IMG/VR virus record: IMGVR_UViG_3300046660_000367
Coordinates: 34,276-98,275 of that record
Reading direction: 5' to 3' (one strand)
DNA length: 64,000 nucleotides
Origin: a virus
Notes under the pieces: model-generated
Database searches by the model: none
What the model was told of the DNA's origin: nothing
The model's input: the letters and a program-made list of their open reading frames with translations, nothing else
In this document: positions 31,953-39,450 of the stretch, piece after piece
Position numbering within the stretch: position 1 is the stretch's first letter
Layout: every line of letters begins with the position of its first letter
Made by a program: the position numbers and the translations under genes

Positions 31953-32174
31953 CTAAAGCTCATTGAAAAAAGGGTCATCGGTCGTGCTGCACACCATTCG
32001 AGCGTGGCACGCGGTCCATGCTGGCCCCACACTTTCCAGCACCGCCGCTTCCGCGTGCGCGAGAGCGGTTGCGGTCAGCAAGAAGCGTGCATAGATGTTT
32101 TGCGGGTGGTTCTTGACGACGACGTAATACACCCAGCGTTTGGCCGGGTCGCCGGGCGGGTTATGAATCGGCAT
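31953..32174 (-). CDS. hypothetical protein
   Basis: A 73-residue protein (RWVYYVVVKNHPQNIYARFL, ALAHAEAAVLESVGPAW). AGGAGAACC lies before the ATG at 32174. It may be a small beta-alpha protein. It overlaps the following HTH-like gene. Confidence 0.6.
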   Translation of the reverse strand: MPIHNPPGDPAKRWVYYVVVKNHPQNIYARFLLTATALAHAEAAVLESVGPAWTACHARMVCSTTDDPFFNEL

Positions 32175-32352
32175 GCTGGTTCTCCTGTTTGGGTTGGGCT
32201 GCAAGTTCGGCCTGGTACTCTTTCCACAGGACCGAACGGTAAAGGGTGGATAAGGCGATGCCGACCCGCTTGGCCGCGGCGTAGCCGGTCATCCCGCCGC
32301 GCACGAGTTTCATTACCTTGACCATTTCTACTGATGTGCGTCGTCCGCTCAT
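32161..32352 (-). CDS. small HTH-like protein
   Basis: A 63-residue protein with a helix-turn-helix look (TGYAAAKRVGIALSTLYRSV, residues 22-41) after a helix VEMVKVMKLVRGGM. Small DNA-binding regulators of phage clusters are like this. AAGGAG before the ATG. Confidence 0.65.
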   Translation of the reverse strand: MSGRRTSVEMVKVMKLVRGGMTGYAAAKRVGIALSTLYRSVLWKEYQAELAAQPKQENQHADS

Positions 32353-32497
32353 GTTGGCTCCTTGTTCTGTTGTTGCTGGTTCCCGCTGTGCTTTGCAGCG
32401 GGATTTTAAGCCATCCCCCGCATTGGGGATGCCGACCGGGTTGATCGCCGGTCGTTGTCGCTGTTAATTCAGTTCAATCTCCTTGGTGGTGATGCGG

Positions 32498-32656
32498 TTA
32501 GCGGGGGTTCAGGCCGTTGCGGTCGCCGAGTGCGCCGCCAATGGCGACGACCAGTCGGCCAATCGCCAGGTGTTCCGCAATCCAGTCGCTGATGCTGTGC
32601 TGCGACATCAGTTCGACCAGCGCCACGATAACGATAGCGGCAAGTTTCACGCGCAT
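32498..32656 (-). CDS. small membrane protein
   Basis: A 52-residue protein with a strong AAGGAGG ribosome site. The N-terminal stretch LAAIVIVALVEL (4-15) and the segment LAIGRLVVAIGGALG (30-44) are hydrophobic, giving one or two membrane spans. Role unknown. Confidence 0.6.
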   Translation of the reverse strand: MRVKLAAIVIVALVELMSQHSISDWIAEHLAIGRLVVAIGGALGDRNGLNPR

Positions 32657-32784
32657 GGATACCTCCTTAGTAGTAAGCGGTGGACGCTGCCCTGCGGTGC
32701 AGGGCAAACCGTCCGTCTATCCCATGACTGCTCTTATCGTTATTCAGCGCTCGCGCTCTAGTGGCTGCGGCCTGTTGCTGCTGG

Positions 32785-32810
32785 TGCCAAAGCCCCATCT
32801 TGTGGGGCAG
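32785..32810 (-). repeat. intercistronic hairpin repeat, copy 1
   Basis: A 26-base element whose core is GCCCCA-TCTTG-TGGGGC (32792-32808). On the minus strand it reads GCCCCA-loop-TGGGGC followed by TTTGG, like a weak terminator. A second copy lies at 33338-33363 with one base changed in the loop (TCGTG). Both lie between genes of the minus accessory cluster. Confidence 0.75.
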
Positions 32811-32834
32811 AGGGTGCAGCATGGGCGGGCGGCG

Positions 32835-33083
32835 TCAGCGTGGTGGGATAAGCGCCTTCGGCGGCGGCAAGATTGAGCGGAAGACCTTGCACGCCGCTTC
32901 GCGCTTCTCGCGCATTTCACTGGAGCCGTACCAGTCTGGCCCCTCGACCCAGCAGGGGGCGGCATTGGGCAGGCTGCAAACCACTAGCTCCAGATCGGTG
33001 TCGATTTCACGCAGCAGACGGCGTAGGTGGGACGCTTCGGCGGCGTTCGGCTTGCGGTCGGACAGGGCGATGAAGTGGGACAT
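32835..33083 (-). CDS. hypothetical protein
   Basis: An 82-residue basic protein with a helix SHLRRLLREIDTDLELVVCS and a WVEGPDWYGSSEMREKREAA segment. TGGAG precedes the ATG at 33083. It follows hairpin copy 1 downstream in the minus cluster. No family recognised. Confidence 0.6.
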   Translation of the reverse strand: MSHFIALSDRKPNAAEASHLRRLLREIDTDLELVVCSLPNAAPCWVEGPDWYGSSEMREKREAACKVFRSILPPPKALIPPR

Positions 33084-33106
33084 GATGTTCTCCAGTGGAC
33101 CAGGTG

Positions 33107-33295
33107 TCATACGTTGACAACTTCAGCTTCAGGATTAATGTCGAAGTCTGCATTGACGCAGTGCGGGCCTTTTGTATTTATTTTGAAGCCGTCTTCACTA
33201 GGGTAGCAGGCAGCTGCGTAATCGAGCGCGTCGCTTTCGTTGCCGATGATAGTGGCGACATGCAAACTGTTTTCGTCAAGAATGTAGAAGTTCAT
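33107..33295 (-). CDS. hypothetical protein
   Basis: A 62-residue protein with a beta hairpin (FYILDENSLHVATIIGNESD) and an acidic end. A ribosome site AGGAGAACACC precedes ATG 33295. Flanked by the two hairpin repeats. Unknown role. Confidence 0.6.
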   Translation of the reverse strand: MNFYILDENSLHVATIIGNESDALDYAAACYPSEDGFKINTKGPHCVNADFDINPEAEVVNV

Positions 33296-33337
33296 GGTGT
33301 TCTCCTGTCCTGGCCGCGCCGGGTGCACAGCTCCTAC

Positions 33338-33363
33338 TGCCAAAGCCCCATCGTGTGGGGCAG
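33338..33363 (-). repeat. intercistronic hairpin repeat, copy 2
   Basis: The second copy of the element at 32785-32810: same stem GCCCCA/TGGGGC, 25 of 26 bases identical. Selection on a stem in a fast-changing gene cluster suggests a working terminator, attenuator or processing site. Confidence 0.75.
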
Positions 33364-33400
33364 TGGCGGAACATGGGGCGGGGCGGATCGTCAGTACGCG

Positions 33401-34159
33401 CTACGAGCGGTCGATAATCTCCTGACCGTCGATGCGGTCGGCGAGGTAGTGCGCTTTAAGCTCCGCTTTCAGGTCGTCTTCGTCGTCTTCGTCGCGGCAG
33501 CCAACACCGTCGATCTCGTCGAGCAGGTCGATTACTGTGTCGCGGGAAAGGTCAGCGATGGCGACCAGCACGCCGTCGGCCTTCTCGCCATCGGCGTGTG
33601 GGGCGGGAGGCTCGATCACGGTCCAGCCGCGCGCACGCATGATGTAGGCGACAGTCTGCAAAGTGTCGTGCGGCACGTCGGCATCATCGACCGAGATCAT
33701 GGCGCGGCACTCGGGGCAGACCCCGGCTGGCACCAGTTCGCCAGCGCTGATGCGTTCGTGGATATGGTGAAGGTGGTGCAGTCCGTCCATATCGTCCATG
33801 GTGCCGGTCCAGTCGCAATCGGGGCATTCATACACGGTGGCTGACGGGGCCGGGGCAGGGTGTTCGACCGTCTCGCCATTGACCTCGTACAGGCTCGGCG
33901 TGCCGCGCAGGCTAACTTCGCCTATGATCGGATCGCCGCTGCGCCATGCGCCGAAGTTGGTATCTGCGCAGTGCAGTGCCCCTTTCAGCTGGAGGCGTGC
34001 GTCAGCCTCGTCGCTGGCCTTGACGCGCAGCGCAGCGGCCAGGACGACATCGAAGGCGTATTCGTTTTGCTGAGTGGCTGGCGCGGCGGCGGGTTCCCCA
34101 AGTTGGTACATGTTGTCGCGCCGGAGTCCTTCCAGCAGCGTGGTGGGTTTCTGTTCCAT
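33401..34159 (-). CDS. hypothetical acidic protein with zinc ribbon
   Basis: A 252-residue protein. YECPDCDWTG (about 110-119) and VCPECRAM (about 147-154) are two CxxC knuckles, with HH residues between. The N-terminal part has an ASDEADARLQLKGALHC strand-helix, and the C-terminus is very acidic (CRDEDDEDDLKAELKAHYLA). An adaptor or nucleic acid-binding factor is possible. GGAGCAACACC before the ATG. Confidence 0.65.
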   Translation of the reverse strand: MEQKPTTLLEGLRRDNMYQLGEPAAAPATQQNEYAFDVVLAAALRVKASDEADARLQLKGALHCADTNFGAWRSGDPIIGEVSLRGTPSLYEVNGETVEHPAPAPSATVYECPDCDWTGTMDDMDGLHHLHHIHERISAGELVPAGVCPECRAMISVDDADVPHDTLQTVAYIMRARGWTVIEPPAPHADGEKADGVLVAIADLSRDTVIDLLDEIDGVGCRDEDDEDDLKAELKAHYLADRIDGQEIIDRS

Positions 34160-34185
34160 GGTGTTGCTCCTTTCATGTGGTGGTC

Positions 34186-34241
34186 GGGACAGTTCCCGCT
34201 CATGCGCCCTGGCTCGCAGGACGCATGCGCTGGTGCTGTCC
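34186..34241 (-). repeat. intercistronic hairpin (diverged copy)
   Basis: GGACAG (34187-34192) pairs with CTGTCC (34236-34241) and CATGCG (34201-34206) with CGCATG (34222-34227), forming a two-part hairpin in the gap between two minus-strand genes. It has the same place as, and resembles, the elements at 35973 and 37224. Confidence 0.6.
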
Positions 34242-34483
34242 TAGCCCTCGTTCTGCAGCGGGTCGTAGCCCAAGGCAGCGACTCGGTGCGCGGCGATGTT
34301 CAGGTCTTTGCCGTCATCGTCGCACGCATCCTCGTCGGCCATTTCCGGCAGGGCGTCGGGTCGCGCTTGCCAGTAGTCGTACAGCTTTTCGGCGTCGGCC
34401 ACGCTGCGCAGCCCTGCGGCCATGTCCTCGTCTTGCCAGCCCAGCCAATCCGCAATGGCGACGGCTTTTTCGCGTGTATTCAT
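34241..34483 (-). CDS. hypothetical acidic protein
   Basis: An 80-residue protein with EKAVAIADWLGWQDEDMAAG and DYWQARPDALPEMADEDACD. It is strongly acidic. A ribosome site GGAGAACAAC precedes the ATG at 34483. No family recognised. Confidence 0.65.
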   Translation of the reverse strand: MNTREKAVAIADWLGWQDEDMAAGLRSVADAEKLYDYWQARPDALPEMADEDACDDDGKDLNIAAHRVAALGYDPLQNEG

Positions 34484-34507
34484 GTTGTTCTCCAGTCGTG
34501 GGTGGGC

Positions 34508-35053
34508 TTATTCGGGCAGGGGCTTGAATAGCAGCGCGCCGTCGATGATCGGCTCCCACGGGATCGGGCCGGTGGTGTCAAGCGGGACGCGCCCGATGTA
34601 GGTCGGTTCGGTGTCGGTGTCCAATTCGTAATGCTTGCGCCACGCGATCATCGCGTCGTCGGCGGTGGACGCACGCACTAGCAGGTCTTGGTCGCCCTCG
34701 TGGTCGCGCACATAGAACATGGGCAGCACCGGTTCCTTGTGTTCGACCAGCTGGTAGCCGCAGTAGGCGACGTTGCCAACGATGATGGCCGGGTAGTCGT
34801 AGCCATCGGCGGCGCTGGTGGGTGCTTCCAGCACCAATGGGGACCACGGTTTCCAGCCAGTGACGGCCAGGGCGGTGTGGTAGGTGTCGGTGTCACGGAA
34901 TTGCACGGTGGTGGTGTACTTCTGCTCGAAGTGTGTCACGCCAGCGACAACCAGCCGGTAGCTCGGCGCGGCCTGCGAGATTTCTTCCTGCTGCGCCTCG
35001 CTCAGGCCGTCAGGGTAGGGGAACGGGTAGCCGTTCGATAGAATCAGGTTCAT
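34508..35053 (-). CDS. hypothetical protein
   Basis: A 181-residue protein with a beta-rich fold (YRLVVAGVTHFEQKYTTTVQ, YPAIIVGNVAYCGYQLVEHK) and an acidic tail. The start at 35053 was chosen because AAGGAG is seven bases before it; a TTG two codons upstream has poor spacing. Role unknown. Confidence 0.65.
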   Translation of the reverse strand: MNLILSNGYPFPYPDGLSEAQQEEISQAAPSYRLVVAGVTHFEQKYTTTVQFRDTDTYHTALAVTGWKPWSPLVLEAPTSAADGYDYPAIIVGNVAYCGYQLVEHKEPVLPMFYVRDHEGDQDLLVRASTADDAMIAWRKHYELDTDTEPTYIGRVPLDTTGPIPWEPIIDGALLFKPLPE

Positions 35054-35055
35054 GG

Positions 35056-35469
35056 TCAAGCTCCTTGGTCTTCGGTTGCGCCATCATTGGTGACAGCGGC
35101 GGGGGATACCCCGGCTTCCTCGTCAGTGATCCATATCCAGGCCATGACATAGGCCCCCGGATCGTCGCCACGCGAGACCACGGCGGGAACATCGACCTCC
35201 AGTTCACCTTCGCTCACGTGGCCGAGCGCTGCGGCGACGTAGGGATTGCTCGCGTCCTCGCCGAACAGCGGCACCACGTCGCAGAAAACGACGCCGGGCT
35301 GCCCCAGCTCCTTGGCCAGCGCGAGCAGGTCGCCGGAGTGCAGGTCGATGGCGGCGGACATGTCGTTGGTGTCGATCCAGGCAGCGGTATTGCGCAGCGC
35401 GAAGCGGATGGCTTGCAGTTGCTGCGCGGTGAGCGCGTACAGCGTCGGTTTGTCGTCAGTCTGGTTCAT
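35056..35469 (-). CDS. hypothetical acidic protein
   Basis: A 137-residue acidic protein with LTAQQLQAIRFALRNTAAWI, LLALAKELGQPGVVFCDVVP and a DDPGAYVMAWIWITDEEAGV end. It overlaps the start region of the next gene. The pattern is of an alpha/beta domain. Role unknown. Confidence 0.65.
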   Translation of the reverse strand: MNQTDDKPTLYALTAQQLQAIRFALRNTAAWIDTNDMSAAIDLHSGDLLALAKELGQPGVVFCDVVPLFGEDASNPYVAAALGHVSEGELEVDVPAVVSRGDDPGAYVMAWIWITDEEAGVSPAAVTNDGATEDQGA

Positions 35470-35932
35470 GTGCGGCTCCTTGGAGGATGGTGATGGTTTG
35501 CATGTTGCCCAGCTTGCCACGGTGGGCGCAGTCGTTGCACTCAGCGTAACTGTCGTTGTCCCATTCCATGTCGCCGCTGGGGCCGTCCTGCACATCATGG
35601 TCATCATCGGGCAGGAACTCGACGATGACCGATTGCAGCACGTCGAGCTTGAAGGTATGCCCGCCGCACGCTGGGCAGGTGTATTCCGGCTCGTCCTCGT
35701 CTTCCTCGTCATCGTCCGGCATGGTGGTAGGCAGGTGCGTGTTGAAACGCGCCATGTCGGCCTCGATCCGGCTCAGCCAGCGCGGCGCGATCTCCACGCC
35801 GTTCTCGTAGCCGAATTTGATCTGGCCGGCCTTGACCATGGCGTACACGCGGCCCATGGCCGGGTGCAGGCCGGTGTCGTTGGGATGGACGTGAGCCAGG
35901 TAGGCGGCGTCGAAAGTGTCAAAGCGTTGCAT
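35456..35932 (-). CDS. hypothetical acidic protein with zinc ribbon
   Basis: A 158-residue protein with an acidic linker (MPDDDEEDEDEPEY) followed by TCPACGGHTFKLDV and ECNDCAHRG, a four-cysteine zinc ribbon. The C-terminus is LGNMQTITILQGAAHEPD. Start 35932 chosen by ribosome site GGA before the ATG. A DNA- or RNA-contacting adaptor is possible. Confidence 0.65.
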   Translation of the reverse strand: MQRFDTFDAAYLAHVHPNDTGLHPAMGRVYAMVKAGQIKFGYENGVEIAPRWLSRIEADMARFNTHLPTTMPDDDEEDEDEPEYTCPACGGHTFKLDVLQSVIVEFLPDDDHDVQDGPSGDMEWDNDSYAECNDCAHRGKLGNMQTITILQGAAHEPD

Positions 35933-35972
35933 GGTGTCCTCCGTATGGGTGGTGGATCGGGACAGCTCCCGC

Positions 35973-35999
35973 GTCAGCGCCCCGTCAAGAGGCGCTGAC
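35973..35999 (-). repeat. intercistronic hairpin, 9-bp perfect stem
   Basis: GTCAGCGCC (35973-35981) and GGCGCTGAC (35991-35999) with a 9-base loop, six bases past the stop of the 36006-36551 gene. AGCGCC/GGCGCT with ACACTGGC after it recurs at 37227-37254, so the element is repeated. Confidence 0.8.
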
Positions 36000-36005
36000 A
36001 CTGGC

Positions 36006-36551
36006 TCAGTCCTTCTGGTTGATCGGGTTGTCAGGATCGGCACCGGGCGTGCCCCAGCCGAACAGCGAGCCGTTGAACATGGCTCTGGCTTGTGCTGGGG
36101 TGACGCCGCTGGCCTCGTTCAACGCAGCGGCGGTCATATTGGTGTAGATCGGGTTGTAGCCCGTTTCGCCGCGTGTCACGCTGATGACAGGCGGGATGCC
36201 ATGCGGGCCAGTGCACAATCCGGTGTTCTCAACGAACGCCTGCGGTGGCAGCTTGGCGAGGTTGGCGGGGTGGAGCAGACGGTCCTGAATCGCCTTCTTT
36301 TCCGCCTGATAGGCCGGTTCAAACTCGGCCACGGTGCCGTCATAGTCGCAAGCGAGGCAGGTGCAGGGCGATTCGTCGTGCCATTCGTGGCCGGTGCCGC
36401 CGTTGTGCGCTTGGTCCTCGTCGGTGCCGTCCGCAGTCAGGCGCACCTTGACGGTGGCGGTGATGTCAAGCTGGTCGCTGGCCCCGCACTGCGGGCAGAA
36501 CAGGCCGAACTGGTTGTCGCATGCGGTCAGGTTGGGGTGGGTGTGCATGGT
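36006..36551 (-). CDS. hypothetical protein with zinc ribbon
   Basis: A 181-residue protein. LFCPQCGASDQL (about 16-27) and CTCLACDYDG (about 62-71) give two CxxC knuckles. The C-terminal part reads GETGYNPIYTNMTAAALNEA and MFNGSLFGWGTPGA. Start at 36551 (second ATG) chosen by AAAGGAG spacing. It overlaps the upstream stop by three bases. Confidence 0.65.
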   Translation of the reverse strand, partial: TMHTHPNLTACDNQFGLFCPQCGASDQLDITATVKVRLTADGTDEDQAHNGGTGHEWHDESPCTCLACDYDGTVAEFEPAYQAEKKAIQDRLLHPANLAKLPPQAFVENTGLCTGPHGIPPVISVTRGETGYNPIYTNMTAAALNEASGVTPAQARAMFNGSLFGWGTPGADPDNPINQKD

Positions 36552-36883
36552 CATTCTCCTTTGACGGTGGCGAGGTTGGCGAAGGCGCGGCGCAGCGTGC
36601 CCCACGGCAGATCGAAACGGGGATCGCTGGCGCGCTTGGCATCGGCGGCGAGGAAGTCGCGCACTGCATCGGCCAGGATGGCGTGGGCCGGGAGCGCCTC
36701 GATCATGGGTTGCACCAGTTCGATATCGGCGATCTTCGCTTCCAGTTCGGCGCAGGTTTCTGACTCGGCGTCGTCATCCTGGCTAGAGGCCAGATCGTCG
36801 TTCAGGGTGGCCAGCAGCTCGGTGATGCAGTAGTCGATGACGGCCCCGGCGTCGGGGAAGAATCTAAGGTCAGTCGTTTTCAT
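36551..36883 (-). CDS. hypothetical acidic protein
   Basis: A 110-residue acidic, helical protein (ELLATLNDDLASSQDDDAES, ELEAKIADIELVQPMIEALP). No motif is recognised. GGAG before the ATG at 36883. Member of the minus accessory cluster. Confidence 0.65.
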   Translation of the reverse strand: MKTTDLRFFPDAGAVIDYCITELLATLNDDLASSQDDDAESETCAELEAKIADIELVQPMIEALPAHAILADAVRDFLAADAKRASDPRFDLPWGTLRRAFANLATVKGE

Positions 36884-36909
36884 GGCATAACTCCTTGGTG
36901 GCTGGTCAG

Positions 36910-37179
36910 TTAGTTCTGGCAGTTATCGCACAGCCCGATCTGGCCCGATTCCAGCGGGTTGGCGCAGCGTTCGCAGTAGGTGCTGCCCATCGGGTCTTCA
37001 TCCTCGTCCTCATCAGGTTGAGGGTAGGCGCGCAGGTCGATGCGCTCGCCGACACCCAGCACGGCGCAATGATCAATATCGTTGATCGGCATCCAGTCCT
37101 GTTCATCGACGCTGAACACCCGCACGATGGCGTCGGGCGGCAGTGTGGCGAGGCTGGCAATCAGTTGTGTGACGTTCAT
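36910..37179 (-). CDS. hypothetical acidic protein with zinc ribbon
   Basis: An 89-residue protein with an acidic patch (PQPDEDEDEDPMG) and C-terminal YCERCANPLESGQIGLCDNC, a CxxC...CxxC zinc ribbon. The start at 37179 was chosen by GGAGATCACC. The same architecture, acidic patch plus ribbon, recurs in several neighbours. Confidence 0.65.
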   Translation of the reverse strand: MNVTQLIASLATLPPDAIVRVFSVDEQDWMPINDIDHCAVLGVGERIDLRAYPQPDEDEDEDPMGSTYCERCANPLESGQIGLCDNCQN

Positions 37180-37223
37180 GGTGATCTCCTTGCTGGTGGG
37201 TGGTGGATCGGCATAGTGCCCGC

Positions 37224-37249
37224 GTGAGCGCCCCGCGAGAGGCGCTGAC
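37224..37249 (-). repeat. intercistronic hairpin, copy of the 35973 element
   Basis: AGCGCC (37227-37232) and GGCGCT (37241-37246) with flanking pairs, eight bases past the stop of the 37257-37619 gene. The shared ACACTGGC next to the stem shows it is the same element as at 35973. Confidence 0.75.
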
Positions 37250-37256
37250 ACTGGCA

Positions 37257-37619
37257 TTAGGCCGCATGCGCCCGCTGGGCCTCCTTGGCGTCCTTGGCGG
37301 CATAGTATGCCTTGACCTCAGCCAGGATGGCATCGAGCTGGCCCAGCGCCTGCGCATGCACCAGTGCTACCGTTTTCTCAGTGCTGCGCGCGTTGGCGTC
37401 CAGTGCCACGGTCTTGCTGTAGTCGCCGAACAGCTCAAACGACATGAAACCGCGTTCGACCTTGTGTACGGACGCAAAGGCGCTGACGCCAGCGGCACGG
37501 CCATTCGATTCGCGCTTGCTGGTGTTGAAGCGCAGCACGCGGGTGCCCTCCAGCGCTACATCGGTGGTGGCCTGCCAGCCGCGATGCTTGCTCTTTTCCA
37601 GCCTGACTTGATGTTCCAT
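37257..37619 (-). CDS. hypothetical protein
   Basis: A 120-residue basic, helical protein (TRVLRFNTSKRESNGRAAGV, AQALGQLDAILAEVKAYYAA). Its stop lies just before the repeated hairpin. AAGGAG precedes the ATG at 37619. Unknown function. Confidence 0.65.
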   Translation of the reverse strand: MEHQVRLEKSKHRGWQATTDVALEGTRVLRFNTSKRESNGRAAGVSAFASVHKVERGFMSFELFGDYSKTVALDANARSTEKTVALVHAQALGQLDAILAEVKAYYAAKDAKEAQRAHAA

Positions 37620-37695
37620 GACGATCTCCTTGAGTGAGTGACGAGGGGGAGTGACGAACGACGAACCGGGGCGCGTGGCCCCGGCAATACGCGGG

Positions 37696-38544
37696 TCAGG
37701 CTTTCAACGTGGCCATGCGCTCGGCCAGGACCCACAGAGCTTTGTTCAACCGCAGGTCCTCATTGACCGACTTGATGGCGCGCGTGCGCATCCGTTTGCC
37801 AGTGGTGCCGCGCCCAGCAATGCCGCCCTTGACGAAATTTTCCTGCACCACGTTGAAGGTGGTCCACAAGTCGGGCAGCGTGTCATCACGGCGTTGCGGG
37901 CGCAGCAGCGCAGCAGGCTCAAACGGCGCGGTGCTGTTGCCGTCCAGGTCGGCAGGGTAGCGTAGCTGCACAGCGGCGGCGGCAAACGCGGCCTGCTCGC
38001 CCCGGTCAAGCTGGATACGCTTCATGACATCGACATGCTCCAGTACCTGCGGCATGGTCTCTATGATGCGGCAGCAACCGTCGATCACCATGCCGCCCAC
38101 GTTGCTAGAGTGGCGCAGGCTGATCGCGCCCAGGTCGCTGGATTTGACCATCAGGCCATTGGAGCATTTGAGGCGGAACAGGCCCGCTTCGAGCTGGAAG
38201 CCGCTGGAGCGGTCATGCGAGTTGACCAGTACGATTTCAGGGATTTCAGGTTCCAGCTCGCCATGTTTCGCATAGAAGTGATGACCAGGATTGAGCGCCT
38301 GACGGTCAACCATGTCCTGCGCACGTTGAAAGCGGACCATGTGCTTAGTGAATTCGCCCTTGCCCTCAATGCGGCAAGCGCTTTGCTGGGCCTTGACCGG
38401 CATGAAGCCCTCTTTGCGCATCATTTCCACTACGTCGATGGTCGGAATGAAGGCGTACTTGTCGGACACCTCGGCCCATGCCGTGGTGGCGAAGATCGAT
38501 GGGGCGGCGCGCAGGAGCTGCTGATTCGTCAGAGCGGCAATCAT
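37696..38544 (-). CDS. DUF932 protein
   Basis: A 282-residue protein of DUF932 (phage/plasmid-like TIGR03299): YAFIPTIDVVEMMRKEGFMP, VNSHDRSSGFQLEAGLFRLK, CSNGLMVKSSDLGAISLRHS. It is the first gene of the minus accessory cluster and follows a sigma70-like promoter. DUF932 proteins are frequent in mobile elements; their function is not settled. Confidence 0.85.
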   Translation of the reverse strand: MIAALTNQQLLRAAPSIFATTAWAEVSDKYAFIPTIDVVEMMRKEGFMPVKAQQSACRIEGKGEFTKHMVRFQRAQDMVDRQALNPGHHFYAKHGELEPEIPEIVLVNSHDRSSGFQLEAGLFRLKCSNGLMVKSSDLGAISLRHSSNVGGMVIDGCCRIIETMPQVLEHVDVMKRIQLDRGEQAAFAAAAVQLRYPADLDGNSTAPFEPAALLRPQRRDDTLPDLWTTFNVVQENFVKGGIAGRGTTGKRMRTRAIKSVNEDLRLNKALWVLAERMATLKA

Positions 38545-38596
38545 GATGATTCCTTTCAGAGAGATAGCAAGTGCGGGCGGAATAGCCCGTTCCTCC

Positions 38597-38625
38597 ACTA
38601 TATAGCATTACGCTACATACTTCAA
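38597..38625 (-). promoter_or_regulatory. sigma70-like promoter of the minus accessory cluster
   Basis: On the minus strand TTGAAG (38625-38620), 17 bases, TATAGT (38602-38597), about 55 bases before the DUF932 ATG. The 90-base gap also serves the divergent terminase small subunit gene. Confidence 0.55.
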
Positions 38626-38634
38626 GGATGAGAT

Positions 38635-39195
38635 ATGGCTACCATTACAGGTGAGCCAGCGCAGTATGACTTTGATGCAGCCGAGCTGGAGTATCACGCG
38701 GGGGGCTGGTCGATCAATGCGCTGGCCAATAAATACAGCATCCCGGAGGCCACGCTGCGCCGGCATGCGAAGAAGCACGGATGGGTGCGAGGCAATGTCG
38801 ATCTGAAGCGCACGATGGTGCGCGAGGCCATGGCGGGCTTCTCACTTGACGAACAGGTGACGAACGACCTTACTATTACTCAAGTTCGTCAACTGCGTGC
38901 TGACGCCGCCAGCCAGGACGTGGCCGACATGAACATGGGCTTAACGGTGGCCCGCAAGTGCATGGCGGCGCTGCTGGTCATGTGCGACCAGGTGGAGCAT
39001 CCGAAGGAGGTGAAACTGATCGTGGAGGCCAACAAGGGCGCGGTCGAGACCATCCGCAAGATACGTTCGCTGGACGCTGACGACGCGCCCGAGGCATCCG
39101 TGACGGTGGATATCGGCGACGGCTTCGCCGAGCTGCGCGCGGCCTTTAAGCGCCGCCTGGAGCAATCTACGGGCGATGCTGACGCCAGCGAGTAG
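38635..39195 (+). CDS. terS: terminase small subunit
   Basis: A 186-residue protein. The N-terminal HTH (HAGGWSINALANKYSIPEAT, residues 23-42, then RHAKKHGWVRG) is that of small terminase subunits; the rest is helical and forms an oligomer core. It recognises the phage packaging site and hands DNA to TerL. A terminator and two minus-strand genes separate it from terL, which is not usual. Confidence 0.8.
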   Translation: MATITGEPAQYDFDAAELEYHAGGWSINALANKYSIPEATLRRHAKKHGWVRGNVDLKRTMVREAMAGFSLDEQVTNDLTITQVRQLRADAASQDVADMNMGLTVARKCMAALLVMCDQVEHPKEVKLIVEANKGAVETIRKIRSLDADDAPEASVTVDIGDGFAELRAAFKRRLEQSTGDADASE

Positions 39196-39204
39196 GGGAC
39201 AGAC

Positions 39205-39231
39205 GAAAAAAATCCGGCTGTGGGCCGGATT
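39205..39231 (-). terminator. terminator of the 39870-39252 minus genes
   Basis: On the minus strand AATCCGG-CCCACAG-CCGGATT followed by seven T. It faces the stop codon of terS from the other side and would separate the two convergent transcripts. Confidence 0.8.
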
Positions 39232-39251
39232 CTTGGGTGGCGCTGGGTCTG

Positions 39252-39440
39252 TCACGATTCCACTATGTCGAGGTCGCGCAGGTCGGCGGCGAGGTAGGCG
39301 CAGAATTGGGCGAACGACCAGTCAGGGTTCCAGGTGCCGCGCGGTATGGCGCGCATCACCTTGACGCAGAAGTCGTCCTCATGTTCCGCAGTCCACACAT
39401 GCGTTGCTCCGCTCTGCTTGGTTTCAGTAATGGTCAGCAT
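39252..39440 (-). CDS. hypothetical protein inserted between terS and terL
   Basis: A 62-residue protein (TETKQSGATHVWTAEHEDDF, VKVMRAIPRGTWNPDWSFAQ). No clear ribosome site. It sits, with its neighbour, on the minus strand between terminase genes and so is an accessory (moron-like) pair. Unknown role. Confidence 0.55.
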   Translation of the reverse strand: MLTITETKQSGATHVWTAEHEDDFCVKVMRAIPRGTWNPDWSFAQFCAYLAADLRDLDIVES

Positions 39441-39450
39441 AGTAGTGCCG

